This document shows, piece after piece, positions 1-10,499 of a DNA stretch of 64,000 nucleotides. Position numbers and translations under genes: made by a program. The notes under the pieces are model-generated. The model searched no databases, was not told where the DNA came from, and saw nothing but the letters and a program-made list of their open reading frames with translations. The stretch lies in contig JAODTK010001043.1 in the NCBI GenBank assembly GCA_026419785.1, positions 620,001 through 684,000 on the forward strand. Reading direction: 5' to 3'. The stretch comes from Sclerodactyla briareus. Taxonomy: Eukaryota; Echinodermata; Holothuroidea; Dendrochirotida; Sclerodactylidae. Each line of letters begins with the position of its first letter. Position 1 is the stretch's first letter.

Positions 1-304
1 AACCTCGCAAAAAATATCACAATAGTTTCCTTTCAAAATAGCAACGTTAGATTAACTCAAGCAGCTTTCACACCCTTTGGCGTCTTGGACTCCCTTGAGG
101 TTGAGAGATACTACTTTTGGTAGTTCCTCGTTACTAAACTACATAGAATACCACGATTCGCAACCTTTGTAATAGCACCTGAAAGCTGGCCACAGAAGAA
201 ATAATGAACTAATAGAGGTGATTCCAATTAATCACTGTGGTGACATTGCAGATATTGTGGAAATGAAGACCTAGACCCGCGAAAAGGGTATGGGGGGAAT
301 GCAA
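1..304. other. No recognisable feature
   Basis: AT-leaning sequence with no open frame of note, no repeat shared with the rest of the window and no RNA-like element. I see nothing to annotate. Confidence 0.5.
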
Positions 305-667
305 GAACCCCTCACCCTCCCCTTAAGACACCCTCCCCCTCTCCTGAAGACCACCCCTCCCCCTCTTCCATTAAGACCACCCCTCCCCCTTCCATTAAGA
401 ACAACCCATCCCCCTCATTAGACCCACCCCTTCCCCCTCTCCATTAAGACCACCCCTCCCCCTCTCCATAAGACACCCCTCCCCTTCCATAAGCCACCCC
501 TCCCTCTCTCCATTAGACCACCCCTCCCCCCTCATAAAACCCCCCTCCCCCTCTCCATTAAGACCACACTCCCCCTTCCATTAAAACCACCCCTCCCCTT
601 GCTCCATTAAGGACCACCCCTCCCCCTCTCCATTAAGACAACCCCTCCCCCTCCATTAAGACCACTC
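305..667. repeat. Minisatellite, about 25-bp unit, pyrimidine-rich
   Basis: About fifteen degenerate head-to-tail copies of a unit close to CCATTAAGACCACCCCTCCC plus CCTCT. Units vary from about 18 to 27 bp through small indels. The plus strand is C-rich and carries only T/A interruptions, so the minus strand has repeated runs of four or five G and could form G-quadruplexes. There are no unique spacers between the units. Confidence 0.93.
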
Positions 668-1009
668 TGTGGTTGGAAGGATCGCAAACAGGATCTTTCT
701 AACAAAAATAGGACATGACCAGGGGGTATTTTGAAAATTTTGAGTAAATTTCAAGTGAGTGAATGAAAGTAGCAGCACAACCCATGTAGTGAAGAATTGG
801 GGGGAGGGGGGTGGCAGCTGTGTCACTTGAGGATACCTTATCTAAGATTATTGAGATTGGCCCTAAGAATAGGGAAAGGTAGGTGGCATTGAAAGGTTAA
901 TGTTTGGAAAAGTTTTCAAGAATGCCTCATCTGCGTCATGGAAGGCAGCCAGGCAGTTCTGACTAGTATGATTGTTCTAAAGTAAGGAGTTATCTCTATT
1001 TGATTGACT

Positions 1010-1287
1010 CAGTGTTCCAGGCGCCTACGTTAGATGGGGTATTGGGGGGGGGGGCTTTGTGGTCGGAACCCATTTGAAGTGCGCCCTCACAAATTGCCTC
1101 ACCCTCCCCTGATGGCAAATAAGTACAATTTATGGGCCCCTAGACCACATTCGCTGCAATATTGCGCTGAATAACAGCTGCAAACCCTGTACTGAACTGC
1201 CAAAAAATTTTTTGGTAAAAATTTATTGGTCACTTTGGGGCATGGGGGTTCTGACCTCCCCCTGCTGGGTTCGCCAATGCAGTTTCC
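1010..1287. mobile_element. hAT-type MITE, copy 1 (degenerate)
   Basis: The interior matches the copies at 13609-13873 and 33455-33732: a G-run near the left end, then GTGCGCCCTCACAAAT, a stretch reading TTTATGGGCCCCTA, and AATAACAGCTGCAAA at about 1170. The right end reads CGCCAATG, a decayed form of the CGCCACTG end seen elsewhere. Just outside are CAGTGTTCC (1010-1018) and CAGTTTCC (1280-1287), an imperfect direct repeat fitting an 8-bp target-site duplication. It has no coding capacity. Confidence 0.7.
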
Positions 1288-1340
1288 ACACAATGCTTGA
1301 AAAGCTGTAAGCAATGCCTCTCAGAATGAGACCCGACAGC

Positions 1341-1415
1341 GGAAGGGATGGCAGAGTGGTATCAGAGGGACGCTTCTGCAAGCAAAAACATTCCAGGTTC
1401 AAAATTCCAGAGCAG
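1341..1415 (+). repeat. tRNA-like segment, probable SINE head
   Basis: An A-box-like TGGCAGAGTGG lies at 1349-1359 and a B-box-like GGTTCAAAATTCC at 1396-1408, 47 bp apart, which is tRNA-like spacing. The B box carries two extra bases and no clean acceptor stem closes, so this is not a functional tRNA gene. A tRNA-derived SINE head is the best reading. Confidence 0.45.
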
Positions 1416-2990
1416 ATGATTCTCCTAGGAGGACTTACTGTTCTTAAGGAGCTTCTAGGAGGACTTTACCGGTGTTACGATGCGCAAGGTCTTGGTCCCG
1501 ATTTCATGGATCCACTGTTATGAAGCGGATTCGTGCATGGTTTTTGTCATGAGAGCATTAGGTCCTGCCAGTCAGCTTGTGAGCAGTAAGCGTCGTGTGG
1601 GATGCATCTCCTGCTCCTCAGTTCCGAGAAATGGGGTTCAGTTCCTGAGTTCACTGATCGTCTATTCAGAGTGAACACAAAATGGCTCTGCAGGAGCGTT
1701 GCGAACTGGTTGACACCCTGCCTCGTAATATCATCCATCAAGCGCTAGTTTAGAAGAGAAGGCAAGTTATCGCCAGTGCTCATCCACGGTCAACGCGGCC
1801 AGGGTTCCTAGATGGACGTAGCTTGGCTTCCTGAACCGTTTAGAAATCAAATCAAGTCAAAGCCACGAGGAGTCCATCCACAAGGCCCGGCCCTGTCAGA
1901 AATCCATTGAGGACACGCAAAAGCACACAGAACGGGCGAAAGAGAAATAACCTAACAAAGACATCAGTACAAAAATACATGTTTCTTGCGGGTGGTTGAA
2001 GGAATAACAGTTTGGCATGTATTCGTTGGAGACTGATCCAAACTTTCAATATTGTTAGAATGGCGGAATCACTCACTGTATGATAACATGGCAGTGACCT
2101 TGAGTTTCTGTGATTGGGCATGTTCATTTTAATGAGTATAACACGTACACATCCCAGATACTGCCAGTATGTTGTACGGCGGTTCTGCTGTCAGCTGATG
2201 TTTAGGGCTGACCAATGGTCCAAATTCACTGGTGGATCTGCCCGCAGTATTAGATGCCACGCAACAATGAATGTGGTGGACCATGTTGGGAGCATTAGGC
2301 AGATTATTGAAACGAATTGGTACTCTGATGGCTTAGCCCAGCAACCCAAACACCTCAGCAACGCTGTCGGGTTGGTCTTCTGTATTTTAAGTGAGCAGTC
2401 AAGCCGCGACTTCTCTCTTTCGCACGTCAGCGTCGATCGGTACTGTCCGGAGAGAATAAAACGAATAGTATATATCGGCAGACTATTCATGTTGTGCTGT
2501 CGGATCAGAGACAATCCTGGGGCGGTGCAAAGGGCCGATACTGGTGATAAAAGCAGACTGAGGCCGTGGATGGCCACAATATGGGAAGTTTTGATCCCGC
2601 CATACACTGACGCATTTGATTGGCCTGCAGTATCATTCTACTCCAATGCTGGAGAAGTTGGTCGCCTGTGTAGATCTATGGATATACTGATTACTATTGA
2701 GATAATATAATAATGATGGATTTGGAATAATTAATAAAATATTGAGTGCATATTAGGCCGCTTTCATGTTGTTAGCATTCTCGGAGTGTTTCATTCAACA
2801 GATATTACTCCAGAACATTGGAACCTGTATGCTTTCTGAAATAGCGGGAGGTCAAAGTTTTGCTGCAAGACTATTCCCAGGTGGCTCGTACTCCGTTCCC
2901 CGATTAACCGCCTAGTGAGTGGAGCTTAAAGTGCCTGCCAAAGTGCCTTGCCCAAGGACCACACCTAGATATTGCTGATCAGCCCTGCAG
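1416..2990. other. No supported gene
   Basis: Contains the longest ATG-type frame outside GC-rich DNA (2114-2710 plus, 198 codons), but a frame of this length is close to chance expectation for 64 kb read in six frames. The antisense strand is also open for 138 codons and neither product resembles a family I know. A short direct repeat, CTAGGAGGACTT, occurs at about 1427 and 1454. Confidence 0.4.
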
Positions 2991-2998
2991 TGCTGGAG

Positions 2999-3140
2999 GG
3001 ACTCGAGTCGGTGACTCGGACCTCGAGTCCGGACTCGTACTCGAGTCCGGAACGCGAGTCCCTATTTCAAGACTCGGCTCGGACTCAAAGTTCAATGACT
3101 GGACCGACCAAAAGACTTGGGACTCGGTCCGAGTCCTCTA
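2999..3140. repeat. GACTCG-rich low-complexity repeat, cluster 1
   Basis: Dense, partly palindromic repetition of GACTCG, GGACTC and CTCGAGTC cores with no fixed period. The same vocabulary returns at 4133-4262, so the two patches share an origin. Confidence 0.8.
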
Positions 3141-4132
3141 ATTTTGTAAGGAAAGATATTTGATTTATGATCATACAAGACAACCAACATAATACGCACA
3201 ACACTGGACAAAAATTCGCCAAACTGTCTCCCACGTATTTCCACTGTTCGATGTATAAATCTGGAGGGAAAGTACATGATTCTCACACGCTCGCTGTTTA
3301 ACGGTAGCATAACCATTACGAGATAACAGATACTGCATTAACCTTGAGCGAAGAGGTATACATATTGTGCCTAAAAAGTTTCTTATACTAGTTACAAAGT
3401 GTTTGCATTAAAAATCACATGGACAAATATATCCATAAAAAATGAATCAATAAATACATGGTGCTATCTACTAACGAACGTCCACAGCATTTTTTCCTGT
3501 TTATAATGAATACCTAACACAAACATTAAACACCACCTGGAAAACCAACTCGCTTCGCTTATGAATTCTTTATTTGAAAGATTTAATATCCTAGCTTGCA
3601 TTTCTCCAGAGTGCCAGTGTCTATGTTAGGATACGTCCTTAACCATGTGCTTTTATAATTTGGCATCGTAACTGGCAGTGGTTACTCCACTTTTTCCACG
3701 TACATGGTAACTTGATGTGAATAGATCATTAGGGAAGTTACCGGCAGGGTGTAAATCACACCTGAATAATTGGGGTGGCAATTGCTTATGTGCCCTGCCT
3801 CCTGGTGAACATTTTACAGTAACACTCACTTCTGACACTAGTCGGATATACTGAAAATATTAATAGAATCGATGTACATTACGTCATTATTTCCTTTGTA
3901 TGTATCACGCTGTAAAAATTAGTATCCCTAGCCCCGCTAGCCCTCTGATATTTGGCACCCAGTCAGGAGCCCAGTCCTCTATTTGAAGTTCTTTGTGGTG
4001 GTCCATTCGTACATTGTTAATTAGTAGCCCCTGCACTTACAAGAGTGCCTGGGGCAAGCAACCAGCGTTTGTTAAGTAATGCCTTAAATTTGTTAATTTA
4101 GAGTACAGGTCAAATTTGCATAAGGACTTCGG
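3141..4132. other. No recognisable feature
   Basis: AT-rich spacer between two GACTCG clusters. I see no coding pattern, RNA-like element or shared repeat. Confidence 0.45.
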
Positions 4133-4262
4133 ACACTGTGACTCGGCACTTGACTTGGACCCTATGACTCGGATACTGATGCCTCGGACTCTGACACGGA
4201 ATTGAGTGGGACATGACTCGGACTCGGATATACTGATGACTCGGCCTCGACACGTATTGAGT
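4133..4262. repeat. GACTCGGA-rich low-complexity repeat, cluster 2
   Basis: Repeats of GACTCGGA with ACTGATG and ACACG interruptions. It is the second patch of the repeat seen at 2999-3140. Confidence 0.78.
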
Positions 4263-4351
4263 TGGAGTCGACCCCAGCAACTGCAAGCCTGCAGCTTCAA
4301 ACACACATCTTCAATCTGCGGTCTGGTGCTTCCATGCTCACTTACTGAGCT

Positions 4352-4775
4352 AATCCCATTTCTACAGACTTTGATTCACACACTTCTAGTGTTGCACTGA
4401 CGCACAATTGACACCATGTTTTTCAAATCATTATCTATAGACCCCACACTCGTTCAATTTTTTTTCGTATTATAATTGATTTCCATGATTGGCTATGCCC
4501 ACGCATGATCACTGTTTCTTCAGCTCAGTACCAATCCTTATTCTGATGAAATCTTTGCATAGAATCCCATTTCTACATAGCTTGTGAATCACCCACTTTC
4601 TATGTATGCACTGAGCACAATTGACACCAGGTGTTTTCAAATCATTAATCGATAGGACCCCACACTCGTTCATTTTTTTCGTAGATCAATTTATTTCAAG
4701 AATTGATGCCCCACGGCATGATCACTGTTCTTCAGCTCGTACCACTCCTTATTCTGAATGAAATCTTTGCTATAG
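4352..4775. repeat. Two-copy tandem duplication, 211-bp unit
   Basis: The segment starting AATCCCATTTCTACA at 4352 recurs at 4563. Both copies contain CACAATTGACACCA, CCCCACACTCGTTCA, GCATGATCACTGTT and TTATTCTGA in the same order. Differences are mostly one-base indels. Confidence 0.9.
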
Positions 4776-4939
4776 AAGTTTATATATCGCACTGGCAATA
4801 GTTTTTTGCCCTGGCGGAAATACTCAAGCAAAGAAAAAGGGAAAGCTCAAAATCAGCACTGCCGCACGATTACTAGTATTTTCTGAGAATAGACGCAGCA
4901 TCAGTATGATGAACTTCCAAATTTGTGATTTCCCCGAGA

Positions 4940-5560
4940 GTCTGCGGTCATAGGAAATGTTTCATGTGCTTCTGAAACAACCTATTGTATGCATCAGCTG
5001 TATTGATTCCTTATCCATAATGGCTGTCGCGATTCGTAAGTTGCCTATGACTCTCAGCAGGAATTTGCAGTGGGGTTCTCTCTTTGATGATTCCTTTACT
5101 GAAGTCAGGGAAACTTCAGTCATGACAGTGTGGTGGGGTGTATTCTATTGTGTGACGGCCTCGACTGTGAAGAACATAATTGTCCTCATTTGGATGGATG
5201 AAGCTCATACTTGGTATGTGGGTTTCCCATAATAGTACATAATCCCTATTGTTTTGGCGTCCAGGTCAACGGTCATCGTAGGTCATTAGAGGTCAAAGCC
5301 TGAAAATGTCAATTTATATCCTCTTCACAAGATTTTTATTCTTTTTTTAAGTGTTAAAATGCACATTTGTCCAATTTCAGCTTTTAAAAACACTTAACCG
5401 ATCCGCCCAGATGAATGAAGCTTCATACGACACTGCATAGTGGATTGTCGCTCTTACTTGGGTGTGTCCCCCTAATGAGCACATGATCCCTATTGGGTCG
5501 AAGGTAAAAGGAGGTTAACAAACTTCAAATCAAAGGTCATAAAGCAGTCAAGGAATCCCT
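4940..5560. repeat. AGGTCA-containing dispersed repeat
   Basis: Diverged copy of a dispersed family marked by runs such as GGTCATTAGAGGTCAAAG. A perfect pair of AGGTCA half-sites with a 4-bp spacer (DR4) lies at 5280-5295. Related stretches lie near 14.5-15.1, 27.1-28.6, 37.6, 56.7-57.2, 58.9-59.3 and 60.5-61.0 kb. The 91-codon open frame at 4957-5232 lies inside it and is not treated as a gene. Confidence 0.6.
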
Positions 5561-6439
5561 AAGTCTCTTGACTTTCTAGTTTTACCGGTGTTGTCGCTTT
5601 GACAATAAGATGTATGAGGCACTAGTTCGATATCTTGCGCTTCGCCCCACACAATCACTTCAAATGACGAGCTGTCAATAAATATCAAAGGAAATTTTAA
5701 TCTATCTTTAGTCGCCTTCCGTTTATATTGTTTCATGAATTCGCATCAATGTCTCTCAGCCACACACACGATAAATATCTTCGTCAATTTTATCAATTAA
5801 TCGACAAAAAAACTGATCGTGTATGGAGGCCTCATGACGTCATTCATTTGCCCACAATCAACCACAATTGATACCCCTATACAGACTAATCAATATCTTA
5901 CCTCGAGTGTTAAAAGAATGCCAGTGATGATCTGAAGAATCACCGATACCACTATAGGTGAGCGAGATAGTAGTTAAAGGCGTTCCATTCGTAGATGCTC
6001 GTTGTTTAGTTAGTATGGCTAGCAGCCTGGGTTTAGAGGACAGGAGCCGACGTGGGTTCAGTGTCCGAGGGCGACGATTTCGACTTGTGCGCTTCCAGAG
6101 GTACTTTTCGACAACACTTTCGGGTTGTTGACCCCTGGTGATTTCGTTCGTCACCGCACTGGCCATTTTGACTGGTTGTAAATATAAATAGATACCGAAA
6201 AACGGTTATACGTACTCTATTTATTGTCAATGATTCGAGAGGTCTTAAGAGCATTTGTTTGAATTTATTTTAGCTCATGTCAGCGAAGTTGGTCATCATA
6301 ATATTGTTATCTGAAGGCGGGAATGTCTGTTCGTCCTGCTGCCTGTTGTTGGCCCCTGTGACACATCTCTGAACTTGTCGAGGCAAAGGTCATTGAAGGG
6401 GATAATGGGTCATTGGGTGCAGAAAATGGGGATAGACAG
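5561..6439. other. No firmly supported gene; weak coding-like frame on minus strand
   Basis: A minus-strand ATG at 6166 sits in a good eukaryotic initiation context (A at -3, G at +4) and opens a 102-codon basic frame. A second frame over the same DNA is equally long and no homology is apparent, so I do not call a gene. Confidence 0.3.
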
Positions 6440-7720
6440 AAAATCCCAGGGCGGGGTGTGGATCATTCTGAGACCGGCAACATTTTCGTGAGACCGATTC
6501 TTATTATCGGTACGGCATTGAGGCCATGCGGTCGTGTGGAGGGTGCCCTGGTCTCCGACTGGATGGCCAATCGTTTCCGTTAGGTGATACGTGGTAGACT
6601 GATCTGGGGGGGGGGTTACGGGGAGGGGGTGGGGGGGGGTTTCGCAAACCTGAAACCCCTCAGACGCAAAATGGTGCTATCCTAGTACGATATTCTAGCA
6701 TGAATTACCTATTAAAAATATTTTTTTCCCAACATTTTTTTTTTTTTTTTTTTTCCCGACTACGTAACTTGTGTGTTAATATATTGTGTGTCCAAACGGT
6801 CTGTAACCTTGCGACATGAATAACCTGTGCACTCCTATTTGGTTATAATATTGAGATTCCTAGATTGCTGTAATATCGCGGGATAATGAAGTTATGAACA
6901 TGATTTTTCAAATTACTTTGTAATCCTAAATTCACTATATGCATGAATTGTACATGGAAGACGATGAGAACTGGCATTCATAGCCCAGAGCTGACTGATA
7001 CCGATTTTTAATAATTGTCCCGGATGGGGCCTGTAACTTGCACCATGTTTCAATCATAGGTATAAGCAATTTCTTGCCCCTCAGACTATTGCGCAACGCG
7101 GCCTTATTTTTTTATATTACTTTTCCTCCAACGTTCTTTCTTTTCTTTCCTCCGTCGTTGCTCCCGGACGGGGGGGGGGGGGGGCACTGCTCCTGCCTAG
7201 CGCCGCCCCTGTATCGTATGTCGATTTTTCGAATGTATTTTACCCGGTAGGTACGAATATATCGTAATTATGATTCTTTTTTTTTTTTTTTAATTCTCTT
7301 TTCTTTTTACTACCAGATTCCAGAATGCACTGCACATCGTTTGCCCAAATTGTACAAACAGAAGGCACCACAACCTGTTATACCGGTGTCACTTCCAGCA
7401 TTTCCGAGATTTGCATCTTTTAGCTTTGACAATAAGGCAAATTTATTTATTTGGCATATTAAACTAAAGTAGCCACACTACGTAAACAGAGCCTTTTTGT
7501 GAAATACAGAGTTTCACAGCTGGCCTGAAATAGATGGGTCACTGTGAATAAGATGGTGCTATTCATTTCCGTCGGTCTAGACGGTTACTTTGTGCGACAG
7601 CCCCTATTTTTTGACGGGAAACAGAAATTAGGTCATGGCTATAAATCACTTAATTTTCACCTAACTCGATCGGAGACCGACTTTTTGTTGCCCAAGAGAC
7701 CGACTTCCTGATTCACAGGG
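6440..7720. repeat. 1.3-kb dispersed repeat, copy 1
   Basis: Collinear with 25650-27030. Shared blocks in order include GGGGTGTGGATCATT, TGCGGTCGTG, CCTGAAACCCCTCA, CAAACGGTCTGTAACCT, GACATGAATAACCTG, a G-run followed by CACTGC, TTCCAGAATGCAC, and GGAGACCG with CAGAGACCGAC-like DNA at the end. The two copies differ by substitutions, indels and G-run length. No transposase-like frame or clear terminal inverted repeat is visible, so it is probably a non-autonomous transposon of unknown class. Confidence 0.8.
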
Positions 7721-8163
7721 GTGTTCACAAAACCCCCCACAGGGGTGACCCCCCGTATTTTACGCCCTGATTGGTGTAGGATACAAAACGCTACTTCCTT
7801 TACGAAGACCGTTGGATTTTTCTCAAATCCAGTTGAAAACCCCTTGCCTGCCCCTAACTCTTCCCCCTTTTTTCCCTCCCCCCCCCCCCCCTGTTCCCTC
7901 AAAACCACCTTCCCCTCAAGAATTTCATTACCGGCATTAACCGCCAGAATCGAATTTTGAGCAGTCCCCCATACGACTTACCCTAGCATTTATGACCGCA
8001 CAGCATGCAGAACATTGCACGTTAACTCTTGAGGGGTAGAGTTGTATGTAGACCAGGAGCGTTTGACTACTGGACACTTTGCGGTTTTGTTCATTTCCTT
8101 GGAACCCGCCTGATAGACCCTACATTTGTTCCCGTTTATGTGTTCGGGCGACCTATTGTGAAA
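7721..8163. other. No recognisable feature
   Basis: Contains a C-run at about 7880-7890 with overlapping open frames on both strands caused by C-rich composition. Nothing else is visible. Confidence 0.4.
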
Positions 8164-8384
8164 TGGCACCGACTGGTGAAGAGGACATCTCGAATACCTC
8201 GGAACCGGAACCATCTCAAGAAAAAGATAATAGCCCCGAATTTGAGGAAGGGGAAGAGGCCTGGAAGGTCAGAGCACAACCGGCACGATATGCTGCTCAT
8301 TGCCTCGTGAACCCCACCGCCCATTTCTCATCTCGGGATATAGGATTGTGTCTAGGTTTAACTCATAAAAAAAAGAGGCAATGA
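8164..8384 (+). CDS. Candidate acidic coding segment, unknown
   Basis: I do not recognise a family. The ATG at 8164 has a strong context (G at -3, G at +4) and opens a frame of 73 codons whose first half is rich in Glu, Ser and Pro (MAPTGEEDISNTSEPEPSQE) and then turns basic near its stop. A possible splice donor, AAG|GTCAGA, lies where the acidic part ends (about 8266). An overlapping frame from 8029 is also open and strongly basic, so only one of the two can be real. It lies upstream of and faces the decayed minus-strand frame at 9080-9751, with a minisatellite between them. It could be a first exon, part of an unknown transposon, or chance. Confidence 0.22.
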
Positions 8385-8539
8385 CACGCGAAGAAAGCCA
8401 CTCAAATGCCATCACCGGGTCCTCGAATGGAGTTGAAACAAAATAAGGTCGGAAAGTAATCGGCAATGAAGTTTGTATACAATCCCGAAACCCGTCCCTG
8501 TGAGCGTAGTCTTAATCGTGTCTATTTATCCACCTCAAA

Positions 8540-8552
8540 CCAGCCATGCTGG
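8540..8552. repeat. Small hairpin CCAGC-CAT-GCTGG
   Basis: Five-bp perfect arms around CAT, followed by CTGACTGG. It resembles the hairpin at 19620-19634, but no microsatellite or tandem array follows, so it may be a stray copy or a coincidence. Confidence 0.35.
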
Positions 8553-8775
8553 CTGACTGGGAAAAGGCCCGTAGTAGTAGCTAGATACATAACTGAAACT
8601 GCGAAACCTTATAATGAAACAGAAAATACAACATGGCCCCATTCACTTGCCAATGGGTGACCTTTGTCCCACATACTCTTTATTGGGAATCATGGGGAGA
8701 GCCATTTGGGGTGGGGGGTCGGGAGCCAGTGGGGGTGGGGGAGCGGGAGAGGGCACGGATCCCCCGTTGGTGAGA

Positions 8776-8940
8776 AGTGCCCACCCTCCCCCCCCCAAAA
8801 AAAAAAAAAATCTAGAGGGTGACGGCCCCCCCCCCAAAAAAACAATCTAGAGGGTGTCGGGCCCCCCCCCCAAAAAAAAAAAATCCAAGAGGGTGTCGTG
8901 GCCCCCCTCCCAAAAAAAAACATCTAGAGGGTGTCGGGGA
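8776..8940. repeat. Minisatellite, 35-39-bp unit of C-run, A-run and TCTAGAGGGTGTCGG
   Basis: Four head-to-tail copies; the TCTAGAGGGT core starts at 8811, 8846, 8884 (TCCAAGAGGGT) and 8923. Each unit pairs 7-12 C with 7-14 A. Open frames on both strands here are composition artefacts. Homopolymer lengths are unlikely to be accurate. Confidence 0.9.
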
Positions 8941-9079
8941 GCGTAAGAAGAAAAAATCTAGCGATGCGAGAAAAAGAAGGAAACAGCAAATACAACATGG
9001 AAATGAAGGGTTTTGTGAGTGCACATGGCAAACGATACTGCGGTTTTTTCAATCGGGGAAATTGGACCCCGGTCGGGGA

Positions 9080-9751
9080 CTATGTCCCCCTCGTCGTGGA
9101 AAACCGGCGCCGCCCCTGTGTTGGAATGTCCAAGAAAATAACCAAGTTACGCATAGCCGGAAACCTGAACAGTTTTTCCCAGCCATAGCGGGGCAAGTTT
9201 TCATGGACACCTTGAACGCACACCACTTGCGTCTGACTTGAACGTTGACCAAGCATACTACCACGGTCATGAAGGGCCATTTTTTTTTAAAATAAATCTC
9301 CTAATCCCACAACATCCGACAGCTCCACATTAGCTATCCAGCTCTCGGGCAGTCGGGTTCCAGGAACTTCTACCTTGTTTCCACAACCACCGTGTTTACT
9401 CATGACCGCGTACTGTTCGAAGTCTCGTGTTTGACCGTTTGAAGTACGCTCAACGAATAATCGCGATCCATTCATTGGGCACAACTTTTATTACGTATGA
9501 TCAATGAGGTCTTTTGACCAATTTTGGGAACGAAAAACTTATTTTTATGCCAAAACCATGTGAAGTGACTTGAATAGTAATTGTAAAGCCCAATACCTTT
9601 GGGTGTTATTCGATCCTCCCCAATGAACAACATCGTGATTGCCAAAGCAATGGTCAACTGGTCCAAATTCATGAACTCCAAGGAATCATCACTAAGCTCG
9701 CACGATACTAGGGTGTTCTTGTCTCAGTCTTCTACATCTGAAAGGTCCATT
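9080..9751 (-). pseudogene. Frameshifted coding-like region, unknown family
   Basis: I do not recognise the family. On the minus strand, three consecutive frame segments read like one protein broken by small shifts. The first has a well-placed ATG at about 9751 (A at -3, G at +4), an in-frame TGA soon after, then LVSCELSDDSLEF and LTIALAITMLFIGEDRITPK (to about 9475). The second, 9287-9484, contains FEQYAVMSKHGGCGNK and PESWIANVELSDVVGLGDLF before a stop in an A-run. The third, 9080-9280, contains VHENLPRYGWEKLFRF and NLVIFLDIP. Composition is protein-like, whereas the opposite strand has no comparable long frame in the 9287-9751 part. The breaks lie at or next to short or homopolymer tracts, so sequencing indels or transposon decay both fit. 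It ends where a C/G-rich MITE-like patch begins. Confidence 0.33.
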
Positions 9752-9759
9752 CTGAACTA

Positions 9760-10499
9760 GCCTGTCATAGTTTAACTTTCTTCAAAATACTACAGTCTAT
9801 CTCTCTGCAAAAGCCCTTGTTGTCCATTGTTTGAAAAGTGATTAGGACCCTTGGTGCTCTGTTTCTCTCACACATTTTGAATCAGAACATTTGGATATCT
9901 TTCCGAGAAATAGGGTCACATAACCACTCGAGGAATGGGAAAATAGAAGCGCTACATCACCTACCGTGGCGATATGCTGAGCACGCGACTCTCGAGTCTA
10001 GTAATGAATCCTGAGGTATTGTGCCCTCATAGCGTGTCTGATAACCGGGTGCAACACGCAGAGTGACGCAATACACTATTTCCGATTTTGGTGACCTGAT
10101 CAGTTTTCACCGGAGATGGCTGTAAAAGTTTTCATATCAGTCCTGGGCATCGGGCCCTTACCGGTAACTTATTTGTTTATGTGTTTATGATCTTGCTCGG
10201 TGTCGCACCTACATGGGGTTGGGGATTACACGCCGATCAATTTATTCAGGATTGATACTTCTTTTTATCATCTAGGCTTGGCCAACATCGTGATATATTG
10301 GATACCTAGCTCTCAACCCCATGCCTAAATAGAAAATTTCCAAAGATAGGGTGGACCGAGGCCCGGCACCATAGCAATGTCGTGTTGTGCCGAGAAATGA
10401 ATTGTGATAGAATTGCGTATCCACACTAAATATTCATTCTTTTTCCATTTATTCCTTTTCCATATATATTCCAACCTGACTTTAAGTTAACACCCACAT
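9760..10499. other. No recognisable feature
   Basis: AT-rich DNA without a shared repeat or coding pattern that I can see. Confidence 0.4.

Noticed and set aside
305-667. Possible CRISPR-like array
   Set aside because: Units abut without unique spacers, vary in length and are low in complexity; the host is clearly eukaryotic.
2114-2710. 198-codon plus-strand frame
   Set aside because: Length near chance for this window; the antisense is also open; no recognisable domain.
5858-6166. 102-codon minus-strand frame with good start context
   Set aside because: A competing frame over the same DNA is equally long, composition is Arg-rich without motifs, and there is no homology that I can name.
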